Shown here one piece after another: positions 42,716-55,078 of a stretch of 64,000 nt of DNA (within the stretch, counting starts at the first letter, position 1; the number at the start of each line of letters is the position of its first letter). This DNA is from Apiosordaria backusii (Eukaryota; Ascomycota; Sordariomycetes; Sordariales; Lasiosphaeriaceae). Below the pieces are notes generated by a model that saw only the letters and a program-made list of their open reading frames with translations, did no database searches and was not told the origin of the DNA. Location of the stretch: contig JAUKTV010000012.1 of NCBI GenBank assembly GCA_030549205.1, forward strand, positions 496,001 to 560,000, given 5' to 3'. Position numbers and translations under genes: made by a program.

Positions 42716-45700
42716 CGCGAGACGAGGCGGAGTTGGTATCTAGAAAGCTTTTCGAAGATAGGTCGGATGAGCGAATCTGATGATGAATAAAGTGAGCTCA
42801 AAATGAATTGGCCCACCGACCCAACGTCTACATATTTATATCGGGGGCCGACTGAGGAGCCTGCCGCAGCTAGCAAGAAAGCCAGTTCCCGCATCGAGCC
42901 TAACATGTCCAATATCTTTTTCTCTATGGTGATCTCCGCTTGGCCAGCAGCAGATAGCGCGGTAACTGTTTCCCGACTGGGCCATCTCGTCACACATCGC
43001 AGGCGGAGTGTGGTCTCAGAATGATCCAACTCGTAGATCGCTAATATGGTATAGGCTTGATCATCGCATACTCTGAGACATTGGCGGTGAAGGCCTTGGC
43101 TGGTCTGGCTCCATTCCACACATGCATCTCCGCCATTGCCGGTCCAGTACCTAGTAGTGACGCATGCAAAGACACGTTTGATGCCTAAACCTGGCTGAAG
43201 TGGGCTTTTTTAAGCTGGCTGGCGGCCGCCTCGCACCACAGAAAACACCGGAAAAGCTCAACAATTGTCAGTGCTCGTATTGAACATAGAGATTGGCGCT
43301 CTTAGGACACAGAGATTGGCGCTCTTAGGGCAAAGACACGTATGGTTGTGTCTCACTTCAAGCGGTTGGCTGTCACTGTTTCGCCATGGAGAATTTGGCG
43401 CTGGCTGTTCGAAGTTAACTCAAATGAGGACAGTTCCTGCTCACTGTAGGCATCGTACCCCGAGAGGAGATTGCGGACGGATTTGAGCTCCGCTGGGGAT
43501 ATCCTCCACATTATTCCTTCGTTTAAACCCGTCTGGGTATTTTTTGCCAAAGCCTGAATGATGGTCTTGCTTATGTCAACGTCCCCAAGGAGCACACCAT
43601 CTCCTGCACCAGGGACAGGAATGCGTCCACAAATACCTGTCGACAAAGAAGAATGACTGCGTCGAACTCAACCGGTAATGCACAGATGATCGCAATTTTG
43701 AAGTCGCTGCAAGATAATGGCCGTCCTGGAATGCTTACAATTCCGGAGCCTCGGCTTGGTTTGACTTTAGACGCACGTTGTTTTGTATTTCGAAATGGCC
43801 GGCGATACTCCTTACCTGTTACATCTGGCCATCATTTCTCACGAGTTAGCTCGTCCATGGAATTCTCGTGAATTTCCTGTGTGCGGTACAAACAGCAAGC
43901 CCTGAACTATTGATGGATGTGCCTACCACCACCCCTGCCAGCAAGACCTTCGGTGACTCTCCAAAGATTGCATTCAAGAGTCCTATTTGATCTGCCCCAA
44001 GCCCGCTGCCCCATGCGGTGATGTGTACGACGAGTCATCCTGGCGAACTTCTTGTTCAAGCGGCGTAAAAGACTTCTTGACAGGCACAGGCAGCTGGGTC
44101 TTGAAATGTAACTCACCATTTTGAAACCACGTCCTATAAGTAATAATACGGATGGCCCCTACAGGCAACATTGCCACCTTTCGCCTGGATGCGGTTTAGA
44201 ACTGCTCCATGAAATCGCTAGTGCACTGGCATGGATACCGAGATAAAGAAGCTGGAGGTCGCGCGACTCAGCTTGAGGTCTTCTCATTCGCCAGGGTCGA
44301 AAGCGAGGACTTAGCTGGTTAGCTTCACACTCGCCACAGACAAAAGTCGCCAACATACTGTGTTCGGATTACTCAAAACAGTATTTCTTTTAATACAATA
44401 AATATGGACCACAGGACATCCATTGAAGAGATGTTTCTAGTTTTGTCTTATGGTAAACCTGGTTCGCCATAAAATATAAGCACTAGCCCAAAGTTGACGT
44501 CTTGAATCACATTCTGGCCCCCAGATGGGACGAACCAACCACAAACTCAGCCTCTCATGTAAGTAACTTACCCCACGAATCCACATTCCAGCTTGGCTTT
44601 AGTTTCTAATGGGCTCAAACCATAATTGGTTTTCGTTCTGGGCTAGAGTCAAGGCAGGGGTCAACAGTCCGAGAACAAAGTCCGAATCACGCGCATGAGA
44701 GGGCCTCAGGTCGACCAATTATAGGTACTTTTAAATGTTGTTTTGTTTTGGAAGACCCATTATCAGGAACATATTTCCTAGCTGTACGAACCGCATTGCG
44801 GCTCTCACATTGAAGCATAACGAGTGCTTGAGCTGAAAACCCCTCAGCTTCTTCGACCTTGACGTGCCTCAACCGACTTTTGACTTGTGTGTTTCCAACC
44901 CCTGACGAACTACAAGCCGGTTAAATGCGGGGAAACGTCGCTAATGCCTTAGGGCTGACTATTGTCATGTCCTGTCTTCCAGGTTCTTTGATCGGTGTGA
45001 TGCTGATGCCTGTGTTCTAGGTTCACCATATCCCTGCCATATTGCCACCAGACCGTGGTACATATTTCAATAATGTTTTCAGCAGGCAAATTCATGTCCC
45101 CAAGCCCGTATTAGAGCCTCTCAGAGAAAGAACTGGCACTTCCATCCTAATCACAACATCATTCTTGACAGGCAGGCCTTCTGAAATTACCCACTGTAAC
45201 AATTGAGCTTATAAATCTCGCGTCTACAAAAGATGGGGAGCCTCACTCTTACAAGCAACTTTCAAGTTCGGTGAGCCTGATCGTAGTCATCAACCCCCAC
45301 ACAATCCAAGAACTGGGGGAAATCTCCGCTACCTGGTAATCAATAGCGTACAATGATCACAATATGCAATGTTCGAAGTATTAAACCCTACCTACATTAC
45401 AAGGTTCTATTTCGCCCTGTCTTTCGCGCTCGCAGGGGCCGGGAAGGCGGCTCACTCACAGGGCGGACGGCACGGGACGAAAACGAGGGCGCTTCTTGTT
45501 CTTGATTTCTTGGAGAGAGGAGCCTCAGAATGAGCCCACCCCAAGATTGACTGATCTAGAAAACACAGGTCAACATTGATCCGTAGTGAGCAAGTATAGG
45601 TATCGGGCATTCACTGTGACTAGCTTCGCTCGACATACCTGGTACACTTCTGCGGCTCTTGTGGCCCTACCAGTGCAGTCATCCCAAAGTCAGATACTGA

Positions 45701-46132
45701 CATGGATGGAAACATCGTCGTACAGCACCACCAATCGGATCAGGTTCCCCCACTTATGTGCAAACTCCATCTGGTCTGGCCTGCGTTTCGACAATCCTAT
45801 ACCAAACATCTTCAGAGCTTGGTTCTGGTCAGTGCGTTGTCCGCCTACCTGTTCATACGAATCATGTGCGTGAGTGGTAGAATTAGTTGACGAAAGGGCT
45901 TGTTCACCTTTCACCGATCCTGGGATAGCCTCATTCTTTCATGCAGCCTCCTTACCTATTTTCTTGCCAGCGGCATTAGTCAAGCTCCTACCCAAACAAT
46001 ATCGTTCTCACCAATCGTCAACATGATCACAAGATGGAGGACAACAGGGTCAGCTCCGATGCCTACCGACAGAGCTCAATACAACCTCTGGACGAAGACG
46101 GTCACGGAGGTTCAAAGTGGCGAAAGCTCGTC
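42716..46132. other. Gene-poor region
   Basis: About 3.4 kb with no supported gene on either strand. A near-duplicate AGAGATTGGCGCTCTTAGG pair occurs at about 43288 and 43309. Other frames are short and without domains. Confidence 0.4.
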
Positions 46133-46139
46133 TATAAAA
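46133..46139 (+). promoter_or_regulatory. TATA box of the secreted 140-aa protein
   Basis: TATAAAA lies 132 bp before the ATG at 46271, in a CT-rich promoter typical of strongly expressed fungal secreted proteins. Confidence 0.55.
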
Positions 46140-46270
46140 GCCACAACGTTCCCTCCAACACTTCAGCCTGAATCTTCACCACCACCACACTCACACACAT
46201 CTTCTTCACTCAATCTCAAACACCAAAGAAAAATCTTTGAACACATCACCTTTTTCTCATCACTGCCAAA

Positions 46271-46746
46271 ATGAAGTTCACCATCGCCACCGCCGCCCTT
46301 GGCCTCTTTGGCCTCACCTCTGCCGCTCCCGCCGAGGCCAACATCGTCGCCAAGCAGGCCCACGGAGCCACCAGCGCTCAAGTCAACAACTTCTCCGTAA
46401 CCTGCGGTGCTTCCTCGTGCTCGTAAGCTTGAAGTCTCCTCTCATGTTCTGAGATCCCGTCTGACAATAGTCTAGTTACACCGCCCGCGCGGTCATCCTC
46501 CCCGAAAACGTAGCCGTCACCTTCACCCACACCACCTCCGGCTCCACCATCCCGACCAACACTGGCTTCTTCACCAGCAGCGACCCTGCCGTCTACCTCC
46601 GCATCAACAAGGCACTCGGCGACTACCGCATCGTCCTGAGCGATGCTCATGTCATCGGCACTAGCGTCAACCTGGCTCGTATTAGCCCCGGGTCGGAATG
46701 GACTGCTAGCTCTTATTCTGGGCCTTCTTCTTTCACTCTTCTCTAA
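46271..46746 (+). CDS. Small secreted protein (140 aa), AA1/Alt a 1-like
   Basis: Exons 46271..46422 and 46476..46746 with donor GTAAGC and acceptor TCTAG. A signal peptide (MKFTIATAALGLFGLTSAAP) and short propeptide-like part lead into VNNFSVTCGASSCSYTARA. The start resembles secreted AA1-like/Alt a 1-type fungal proteins, which have a beta-barrel fold, but only two cysteines are visible, fewer than in Alt a 1 itself. The assignment is therefore tentative. The C-terminal half is rich in Thr, Ser and beta-forming residues. Likely secreted; role unknown. Confidence 0.75.
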
Positions 46747-47589
46747 ACGCTTTTCGAGTTTCCTGGGGGTGTTCGATGGGCGCTTTGGAGGGGTGGAGAT
46801 GGGAAAGAGAGGTGGAGAGGGGAAGGATGGGCTGATAACCTTAAGGTTATGAGTGAATGAGCAAATTATAAAGAAACTGAAAACCCGTTGTTTGAAGACA
46901 TAGTATACCTCATAGGATCTCATCGCTTACCTAGATATGGCCAAAAAAACAGATCATGATGGGTAGCTCCTTCATTTTGCCAACTGGAAGCACTTTGACG
47001 GCTTTGATATTCCGAAATTTCTATTTATAGTTAAGCGGAAAGAAAACATAGGGGTGCATCAAGCAGCCGTGGTAACTGATAGGATATAAGCATATTTTAT
47101 AGATTAACCAGGCGGCGCGATAAGACTCCTTTCCGAATCGGAGAGGGAGGAGAATTGGACGCACCCGCATTTAGACTTTTGCGGTAGCTAAAGATTTCCT
47201 CTAAAATTGTCTAGGTCTCTGCCGAACGATGGTATCAACGACCGAGGTCCCCCAGCCGGTGTTTTGTTTCCATTTCCTTGCGCTTCTTGCTTTTCCTGTC
47301 CAGATTCCTGATTGCGGTCTCCCTTGAGGACTTGGGCATAGTCTCAATGGCGGAGCTGTTAGCCACAACTGACTGCTCTGCCCCTTGACCATCCTCAGCG
47401 TCCGGACTCACTTTTCGTTTGAGGCAAACCCTATCTATCGAATTGACACTATTTCTCTTTATTCCTGAGCGGATCATCCATGAGGTAGGTATCCAGGCTT
47501 TGTGCCACATGAAGTCCTGCCACATTTTCTAAGTCACACTGTTGCGCTGCATTTGAGATTGGTAATTATAGACGTTCCAATTATATTTA
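46747..47589. other. Intergenic, no supported gene
   Basis: A minus-strand frame at 47235-47525 is basic (KSKKRKE) and could be an unrecognised exon, but no start context or splice partner supports it. Confidence 0.35.
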
Positions 47590-47708
47590 AAGACATATTA
47601 GACCGTTCTAAATACCTATCGACTATCTCAGAACGCCTTTCGACTATCCTTAAAGGTCTACCGGCCATCTTTTAGGACCTATCGATTATCTTTCAAGGCC
47701 TGTCGACC
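47590..47708. repeat. Degenerate 21-bp tandem repeat (former heptad-coding tract)
   Basis: On the minus strand five 21-nt units follow each other, each of the form CGA-(C/T)AG-NNN-(TTG/TTT/TTC)-AAA-GAT-(AAT/AGT/GGC). Read as codons they spell R-Q-x-L/F-K-D-N/S, but CAG is now TAG in most units and one unit has TGA. The pattern suggests a former seven-residue protein repeat degraded by C-to-T changes. Confidence 0.6.
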
Positions 47709-48141
47709 AAGGTATCTTGTGCGGTCTGTTGACTGTGTTTTGATACCTGTTCACCATTTGCAGTCGCGGTCTTTTTGTCCACAGCGCGATAGGGTAGATA
47801 GTGTTTTGAGTCTGTGGTGGTCTGGACCGTTGTGGAGATGGGTTGATGCATCCTGGTCCCGGGAGACTGGGTCATCAATTGCTCAGCTCGGCTTCGGGTC
47901 CGCATTGATCAACACCAAGCCACTTTGGTGATCTACGCCGGGTTTAGCTTGGCACTATTGTAAATTTTGCCAATAGCGTTCCTATCCAGGCGTTCCATCA
48001 TGCTTCTGGACTTCAGCCGTGAGCCCTGGAAATTGAGCTGGATGGCAAATAAACAGAAAGCCATCTCACAATGTTTACTGTCAAACTTGTCTTCTGCTTT
48101 TGGCACCTGTCTTCTGCAAAGAGACATTGGGATCATCAAAA
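47709..48141. other. Spacer before the wall-protein gene
   Basis: No supported gene; includes the presumed promoter. Confidence 0.4.
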
Positions 48142-49466
48142 ATGAAGTACACTCGTTTGAGCCTGCGGGCTGCCACTGTCTTTGCTTTCATTGCTATCGG
48201 TGAAGTGTCAGCTTATCAGAACGCAAATGGCGCAGTCCTCAAGAAACACCGCAGACGGGGCCGTTGCAGCCCGCCGCATACATTGTCATCCTCCGCTCTG
48301 CCGGTGATATCCTCTACAGAATCGGCGCTTCCGGTTTCGACCTCAGCCTCGACGTTTGAGACTATCGTCATTCCAACTTCTACTTCCGAGTCGCTGTCGA
48401 CAACAGAGTCCTCTGTTGCTCTTGAGGAACCAACGTCAACGGAGCCACTCATGACAACTGAATCATTGCCAGCAGAGCCAACAACAGAGTCAACTACGAA
48501 GTCAACCACGGAATCGACAACAGAGTCTACCACCGAGACGATAACGGAGCCTACAACTGAGCCTCCAACTGAACCTACAACGGAGCCTACACCGGAGCCT
48601 ACACCAGAGCCTACACCGGGACCTACCACAGAGTCCCCCGTCCCCAGCACCACCGAAGAGCCAACCACAACATCAGAACTCATCACCACCACATCAGCTT
48701 GCGAACCCACCATTGCAACCTGGGCCCCAGAACTCTGCTGGCGCTCCGTCCCAGCCCGCTGCAACAGCATGACCATCACCACCCTCCCCGCCCCCTCCCT
48801 CACAGCGCACATCAACTCCTGCAACAGCCAACTCCGCGGCTACGACTCCCAACTCATCCCCGAAGTCTCCCCCTGCTTCTCCGCCCTCGGCCAACCCGAA
48901 TTCAACCCCTCCAGCGCCCACGCTTGCATCTCCTCCGCCCCCATCTACTGCACCTCCACCTCCGCCTGCGCCCCTCCATCATCCCCCACTTCCACCCCCA
49001 TCATCCCCCCCTTCGACAACCCCAGCTTCGAATCCGGCACCCTCGGCTCCTGGAAAGAAATCCCCCCACCACCCCAAACAACCTCATCAGCACCATCACC
49101 ACCGAGCAAGCCCACAGCGGCTCCTACTCCCTCAAGCTAGTCTACAACAACCTCGCCACCGACGTCATCGGCTGGCAGCACAGAGTCCGCTTCGAGCCCG
49201 GCGGGAGATACGAGTTTTCGTTTTGGTATTACTCCCTCAGCAACCTATCCCGGGGGACCTTGTCGTTAAGAGTCGAGTACCCGGGCACGAGCCTGCCGCT
49301 GGTGGTGCAGATGAGCAATCAGGTGACGGGGAGGTGGATCCAGCAAAAGTTTACGCTGACGCCGACGACGTCGTTTGGGACGCTGAGTTTTACGTATGCG
49401 GCTACGCTGGGGACGGTGGGGACGACGTTTTATGTGGATGATGTTACTTTTACTAAGGTTGGGTAA
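48142..49466 (+). CDS. Secreted Ser/Thr/Pro-rich protein with a CBM-like C-terminal domain; apparent one-base frameshift
   Basis: A signal peptide (LRAATVFAFIAIGEVSA) is followed by a KKHRRRGR basic site, then a long Ser/Thr-rich linker with TEPT, TEST and PEPT repeats (probably O-mannosylated), a Cys-rich middle, and a C-terminal jelly-roll-like domain (NPSFESGTLGSWKE ... YEFSFWYYSLSNLSRG ... FYVDDVTF). That domain has the look of CBM4/9-type carbohydrate-binding modules. The frame shifts at a C6 run (49062-49067); one more C restores EIPPTTPNNL and 441 residues. It is probably a cell-wall or extracellular-matrix protein. No GPI site is evident. Confidence 0.8.
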
Positions 49467-49650
49467 GGGAAGAAGAAAGAGGGGGGGGGATCTTGGGATG
49501 ATGATGATGATGCTGGGAGTGGAGAGAAGAGTTGTTGGTAGTTTCTTTTTTGTGGATATTGTTGATGGGTTTGTAGATAATTAGACCCCCCCCATACACG
49601 AAATGTAATCGATTGATTGAGCTTTTGCCAGAATGTTATGTTAAAGGTCC

Positions 49651-49785
49651 AGTGATGAGTGGTTCAGTGATGAGTGGTTTAATGATGAGTGGTTTAATGA
49701 TGAGTGGTTTAATGATAAGTGGTTTAGTGATGAGTGGTTCAGTGATGAGTGGTCCAGTGATGAGTGGTCCAGTGATGAGTTGTTA
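49651..49785. repeat. 15-bp minisatellite, nine units
   Basis: Nine head-to-tail copies of the 15-mer AGTGATGAGTGGTTC, with variants TTT and TCC at the end and GATAAG once. It lies between the wall-protein gene and tRNA-Pro. Translation of the minus strand gives the repeat NHSSL/DHSSL, but there is no start or context for a protein. Confidence 0.9.
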
Positions 49786-49900
49786 ACAGAGAACACGAGG
49801 TACAGCAAGGTAAGAAACAGAACCTCGATGTTGCAAAACAAAACATGCAAACAATGGCATAGGCATTGTATTTGCAAAGTTTTATCAGTAATCCATTCAA

Positions 49901-49990
49901 GGCCGTGTGGTGTAGTGGTAGCATACTTGCTTTGGGAACTTCTCTCATTGCTCTTGCAAGTGGTCCCAGGTTCGAGCCCTGGCTCGGCCC
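49901..49990 (+). tRNA. tRNA-Pro(UGG) with an 18-nt intron
   Basis: Acceptor GGCCGTG/CTCGGCC (with one U-U pair at position 6:67, also seen in yeast tRNA-Pro), D arm GTGT-AGTGGTA-GCAT, anticodon stem CTTGC/GCAAG, anticodon TGG, T arm CCAGG-TTCGAGC-CCTGG, and C73. Exon 1 is 49901..49936, intron 49937..49954, exon 2 49955..49990. Confidence 0.92.
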
Positions 49991-50552
49991 CATACTTTTG
50001 CATTTTTACCCCCATCCTCATAGTTTCAACTCTACATCTTCTCTTTTGGGGCATGCTGCCTGGTTTTTTTCTTGGTTGCTTTTACATACCATGCTTCCCT
50101 GCCTTGGTGTAATTGGACGTTGGGTCCTGGGTCAACGCGCTTTGTCCATAAGGTAGCTACATGACTCCCCAGTTCTCAACACCAATAAAGACTGAACGAA
50201 ATGTTCGCACATTCCTCGAAATATGCGCATTTATATTTTAGAAGCGACTATTGACCAATAAGAGCTAATAAAGTAGAATGACCAAAAAGGGGATAGATAC
50301 AATCCAAGAGATCCAACCCTCCAAACAATCTATACCTCATCACACTCTTTACACTCTTCTCCTCCTACCAGCCATCACCGGGTATCTCATTCACGTACCA
50401 GCTTATCCAAAACCAAAATCATTATCCCCTTTCCCCCCAAAACGTCACCCACATCCAAAACCAAGTCCTCACCCACCAACTCATCAAAAAAGCTCCCCTC
50501 CCCTTACCACCCCCCTTGACCCCCAAAGATAGGTAGAACCACCCGTCACCCC
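49991..50552. other. 3' region, no gene seen
   Basis: Space between tRNA-Pro and the leftward propeller gene. An A/C-rich stretch precedes 50552. No supported feature. Confidence 0.4.
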
Positions 50553-53500
50553 TCAAGAGTGCAACTCATTAACCCCATTCCTCCCCCCGTGTAGCCACCC
50601 CCTCAAAGTCCCACTCCCACTCCCACTACTCCCACTTCCCCCCCCTCCCCCTTGCTGCTGCTGACCCTGCCAACCCAACGGCACATACAAACTCGAATTC
50701 GAAAACCTACTCTGATTCTGTCCCACCCCCCCAACAACCTCAGCAGGGTAATGCCCCACATCCGCCAAACTAACCTCCATCCCACTCCCCAACTCAAACC
50801 TCTCCTCCCCCTTCTCCACCTCATACACCCCCAAACTCCCCTTATCATCCCCCACAACCAACATCTTCCCATCCGGCGAAAACTCAAACACCGTCACTTT
50901 GTGCAAATCCTCAAACTGCCGGCCAAACCCCGCAAAGTTCTTATTGTTATTGCTATTGTTGTTCCCCTTGGCTGCGTCCGGCCACTTCCAAATTTCTTCC
51001 GCGGTTTCCACTTCGATTATGACAAACTGTCCGGCGTTGGCGTCGCAGTATGCTACGTATTTGCAATTGGGGGAGATGCATGCTTGGACGTTGGGGATGG
51101 CGAATATCCGGGTGGAGTTGGCGGGGAGGTCCCATATAACAACAAAACGTTCTGGGGCGGGGATGGGGTGCCGGCGGTATTTCCCTCCGGGAACGGCAAC
51201 GTCGGTGTGGTTGGCGGGAATCCAGATTGAGACTGCCAGTGACCCATGGGCGATTAATGAAGCGGGAAGGGCGGTTTGCAAGGCGGGGTACTCTGGGATG
51301 TTCACCCGGTAAGGTTTGTGACGGTCTTCATCTTCCAACGAAGTCACCGTCGCGTTCGGGGTGCGGGCGCGGAGTTTGTGATCAGAGGTAGGTTTCATCA
51401 GCCAGGCTATCAGAATCGTTGTGTGTGCTCTCGGGGGGTCACCCGGCCTTGGTCCAGCGGCAGCTACCAAGAATGGAGAATCAGAAGAGAATGCCAGCTC
51501 GGGGAATTTAGGTACGAAGGGTAACTCGGCTTTGAGGAACTCAATGGAGTGAGTCGAGTCCTCCCAGAAAGGCTTCTTCGCTGAAGGATGCCGGGCGAGG
51601 AAGAAGCGGTCGATTCTATCGCCTTTGGGACGGTACACCACCAGAGGTGCGTAGTCTGTGTGGTAGGCATCGCGTTTGGAAGCTGCCCAGCGGTGGGCTT
51701 CGTCGATAACCTGAACCTTTTTGGCCGAGGTGCCGCCTTTGCAAAAGTTGAAGATTTCGAGAGTCAACCCGAAGTGAGTGGTGATGCCGATGAGGGTGGC
51801 ATTCTCCGAAAGGATGGCGTGGCTGCGGATGAAATACTCTCTCGATCGGACTTGCGGCTGGACATACGACGTGATTTTGATGGTGCTGTGTACGGCGTTT
51901 TTGGAAATGGACCAGATTTTGACGATTTTGGTGTCGTGCTTGGTGGCGACAAACATGTTTGCCGGTGAAGTGTCGATGTGCAGGATCTGACTTGACTTGC
52001 CCTTGTCTGTCAGATGACGAACGGGAGTAACCTCAAGTCGGCCTTGATACCCACTATGCTTAGCCGGTGTCGGTATGGTGAGCTGACTAGCGGACGCAAT
52101 ACTTGGTGCGATGATGCTTGGAGTGTTGACGCTTGGAGATATGAGACTAGGAGAGATGAGACCCGGTGATATCATCCCATGTGCCCACTGAGACTTGGGC
52201 GTCGGAGTTCGACGATAGTCAGGCGGTGGTGAAAACGGGGGAGACTGGTGATAGGGCGACATAGCACTGATCATGGAAGGACCGGGAGACGGCTGCTGGG
52301 GGCTGGAAGTGTCTGAATGAATCGCTGAAACTTCGCTGATACCAGAGTTGATACGATGATGTGAGAATGAAGTGCGAGGGCTGTCTCTTGTTGATTGTGG
52401 GCTTTGGCTCGGGTCTGCTGATATCTGGCGGGAGTGTTCGGTTTCCGGGTACCCCTGGGAAGCCGGAACGGGCTCAGACCAACGCTCAGGTGCGAAGGTG
52501 GGAGACTCGGGTTCGAGATAGCTTCCTGAGCCAAATGGCTCGGACTTGGTGGATGGGGAGTCTTCATGGCTCCAAGCCGATCTTGTCAAGGGCGGTGGAA
52601 GATTGACTTCTCGTTGCGGTACTGGTGTAGATGTGCCTGACCGGCCTGGTAGTGTCGGTGATTCAGGAAGCGGGTGTGCAGGAGGTGCAGAGGGTGCCTG
52701 TACTGGCGGTGGTGATGGTAATGGTGGCATGTCTGGTAATGGCTCATGATCTTCAGGACGCTTCACTGTGATCGAGTCCGGCTGGCCACTGTAGTAGGAA
52801 AAGGCATTGGTTCGAGAAGATGTCCATTTGTCGGCGTCTTCATGTGGCATCGGTGGCCTGGCATGTGACGCCGCACCTTTCCCTGCTGGCTCATCATTAG
52901 ACTTTGGCTTGTCTGCTGGTACAGGCGTCTTCTGAGACAGGCGAATTGCTTCAAGATTCTCCTCGATGCTCAGCTTGTCTGGTTTTACAGAGTCGCCCGT
53001 TGTTCTGGCTGTTGTTAGCACACCCTTTGTGAAGCGATTTCTTCAGAGGCTTACACTGTTTCCTCGGAGCCGGATCTCTCGCGTGCTGCTTGAGAATTCT
53101 CGAACGAACGCACGCAGTTGGTGACAGCATCAAGATACAAGGCAAGGACTTGGCTCGTGTCTGGGTCATGCTTCTCGGTAGACTGCGTTTTGACTCGTAG
53201 GCGCTCAACTTCAGCCTTGACATCCTCTTTGATCGTGTTGGCTTCAGAAGCATTGCTTTGTTGCGATGGATCTCTTCAGAACGCAATTAGCATAGGATAT
53301 GATTGAGAGGCAGCTGAGGAAGAAGAGAGGGAACATGAGCATACAAACTCAGAATATCCAAAGCCAGTCCCAGCACCTCTCGAAGTAGCCCCAAATTCTC
53401 GCGACACTGTCCAATCTGGGCTTGTCCCGTTTGACTCCATGCCGATGTATCTCGGCAGCGCGCAAGGATAGAATCGATGCGTATCAGTGTATTCCCACAG

Positions 53501-53733
53501 CTTTCCAGCAACAGCAGCATTTGCGCCTGGAGCAATAACGGAATAGAAGGTTCATCCCGAAGAAGTTCTAGCAAAAGCCGGAGGTCGGACAGTTCGCGGG
53601 TTACAGCAGACAGATCGGAATGGGAGGCTCGCACAGACCGGATGAAGCGTGTGAGGATGGCCGATGTCGACGAGATGCCTGAGAGAAGATACTCGATTGG
53701 ACGAGAGGCCGAGTGTTTCCGGTGTTGCTCCAT
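50553..53733 (-). CDS. Large cytosolic protein with WD40-like propeller (1019 aa)
   Basis: Exons 53733..53345, 53273..53055 and 53004..50553 join in frame (donors GTATGC and GTAAGC; acceptors GAAG and CCAG). The N-terminal 130 residues are helical (ILTRFIRSVRASHSDLSAVTRELSDLRLLLELL), like the fungal N-terminal domain seen in signalling proteins. The middle 350 residues are Pro/Ser-rich with many SP sites and a short repeat of SPGLISPSLISPS type. The C-terminal half has WD40-like blades (ILHIDTSPANMFVATKHDTKIVKIW; VFEFSPDGKMLVVGDDKGSLGVYEV), ending in a Gly/Ser/Gln tail. Probably a scaffold; role unknown. Exon 1 was placed by its splice phase. Confidence 0.8.
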
Positions 53734-54818
53734 GGCCACCTAATAAAGCTGGATTGAGACTGGATGGGTCGAGCCTAAAAGCAGCGTGCCGTTACCAGAG
53801 GGGCGGCGCCTGTGGTTACTTTCGGGGACGGACCGAGGGAGCGGCAGTCCTGTCGCTGCTTAGTAGATGGATGATATAGATCTTGGGACGCCGAAAGCTG
53901 CTTCGCGGGAGGTTTGGGCGATAAATATCAGCCGTGTTGTCAGAGCAATGATATTTTTCTGGATACTTTTCCCTTGCATCAAAAAAAGTCGCGATGCATT
54001 GTCCCCGCAGCTGGGGGTGAGAAGCAAGACAAAAAGACAGATTAACGACATGATCTTCAAGGCGGGGGACCCGCTGGTGCCGCCTTTATTCCAACCCACC
54101 CTCTTCCCACGGCACGCACAGCTAGACAAAGACAGGCATCGATGCCATTGGCGTGGACAGCTGCGCTTGTCTCATTCGGGGTCAATGATGCCGCTCTGTG
54201 GCGCTTCGAGGCGTCGAGTCTTCTCTCAAATCAGGAAGCCGGCGAGGGAGGGGCAGTCGAGCTCCCTTAGGATTCGCGGGTCTGCCATGTGGCCGGCAGG
54301 GTTGCATGTCTCACGCTGACTGTGCATCGCTGTGTTACCAGATCGTCACAAAGCCAACGGAAAGACCAACCGTGTTGTTTCTGTTGACGATACCGACAAC
54401 GACGTCAGATCAGCCAGGGAAGATCTTGCCAAAACGTTAGTAAGGGAAAGTTCGGTGTTGGAGCTCAAGGCCATGGAGACATCTCCCGGAACGGACGGTG
54501 ATTTGGATCGGGTCGACGTGTAATACCTTAAAAACGAAGATGAATAGGGAGATGAACCCAATCAGAATCGTACTTGACGGTCATCTGGAAAGGACATCAT
54601 ATATAGAGCGAAGGATAGGCCTGTAGCGAAACGCAAGTCCTGATGGGTCAGCATTCAATGGCTATCAAGTGTTAAGGAAACAGTATCAAATAGTTAGTAG
54701 ATTATGAATAAAGTGAAGCGTTGCGGGCAGAAAAAAAAAGAAAGCAACAAAACAAAGAAAAGAAGTTGAGTCCCCTCTACTCTAGAGTAGAGAAAGAGAA
54801 AAAAATGCAAAAACGATT
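53734..54818. other. Promoter region and possible small exon
   Basis: Upstream of the propeller gene. A plus-strand frame ending at 54523 (DDTDNDVRSAREDLAKTL and following) follows an acceptor-like TACCAG and could be a last exon, but no upstream exon was found. Otherwise no supported gene. Confidence 0.3.
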
Positions 54819-54906
54819 TCCCCTCGACCGGAATCGAGCCGGTGACCTTTCGGTATCAATAAATTCCTTTACAGCCGAACGTGATAGCCAACTACACCAC
54901 AAGGGG
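54819..54906 (-). tRNA. tRNA-Tyr(GUA) with a 14-nt intron
   Basis: Acceptor CCCCTTG/CGAGGGG begins with C1:G72 and has A73, both Tyr identity features in eukaryotes. The anticodon stem is TTCGG/CCGAA, the anticodon GTA, and the T arm ACCGG-CTCGATT-CCGGT. Exon 1 is 54906..54869, intron 54868..54855, exon 2 54854..54819. Confidence 0.9.
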
Positions 54907-55078
54907 TTTACTCTTGCTCAATCTGCACAAAGGCGGGGCTTACCATGCCCGTTCCAACCCTTCTCCACAATTCCACATGTCAACCCCCCTGAAAACCTCA
55001 AATCCAATTCTGCTCTCTGAACCAGGATATACTCCAATCCATGTTCGTTACCAACCCAGATCCCCCTTTAAACACCAA

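Noticed and set aside
54332..54523. Possible last exon (DDTDNDV...)
   Set aside because: Coding-like and preceded by a CAG, but no upstream exon, start or homologue could be found.
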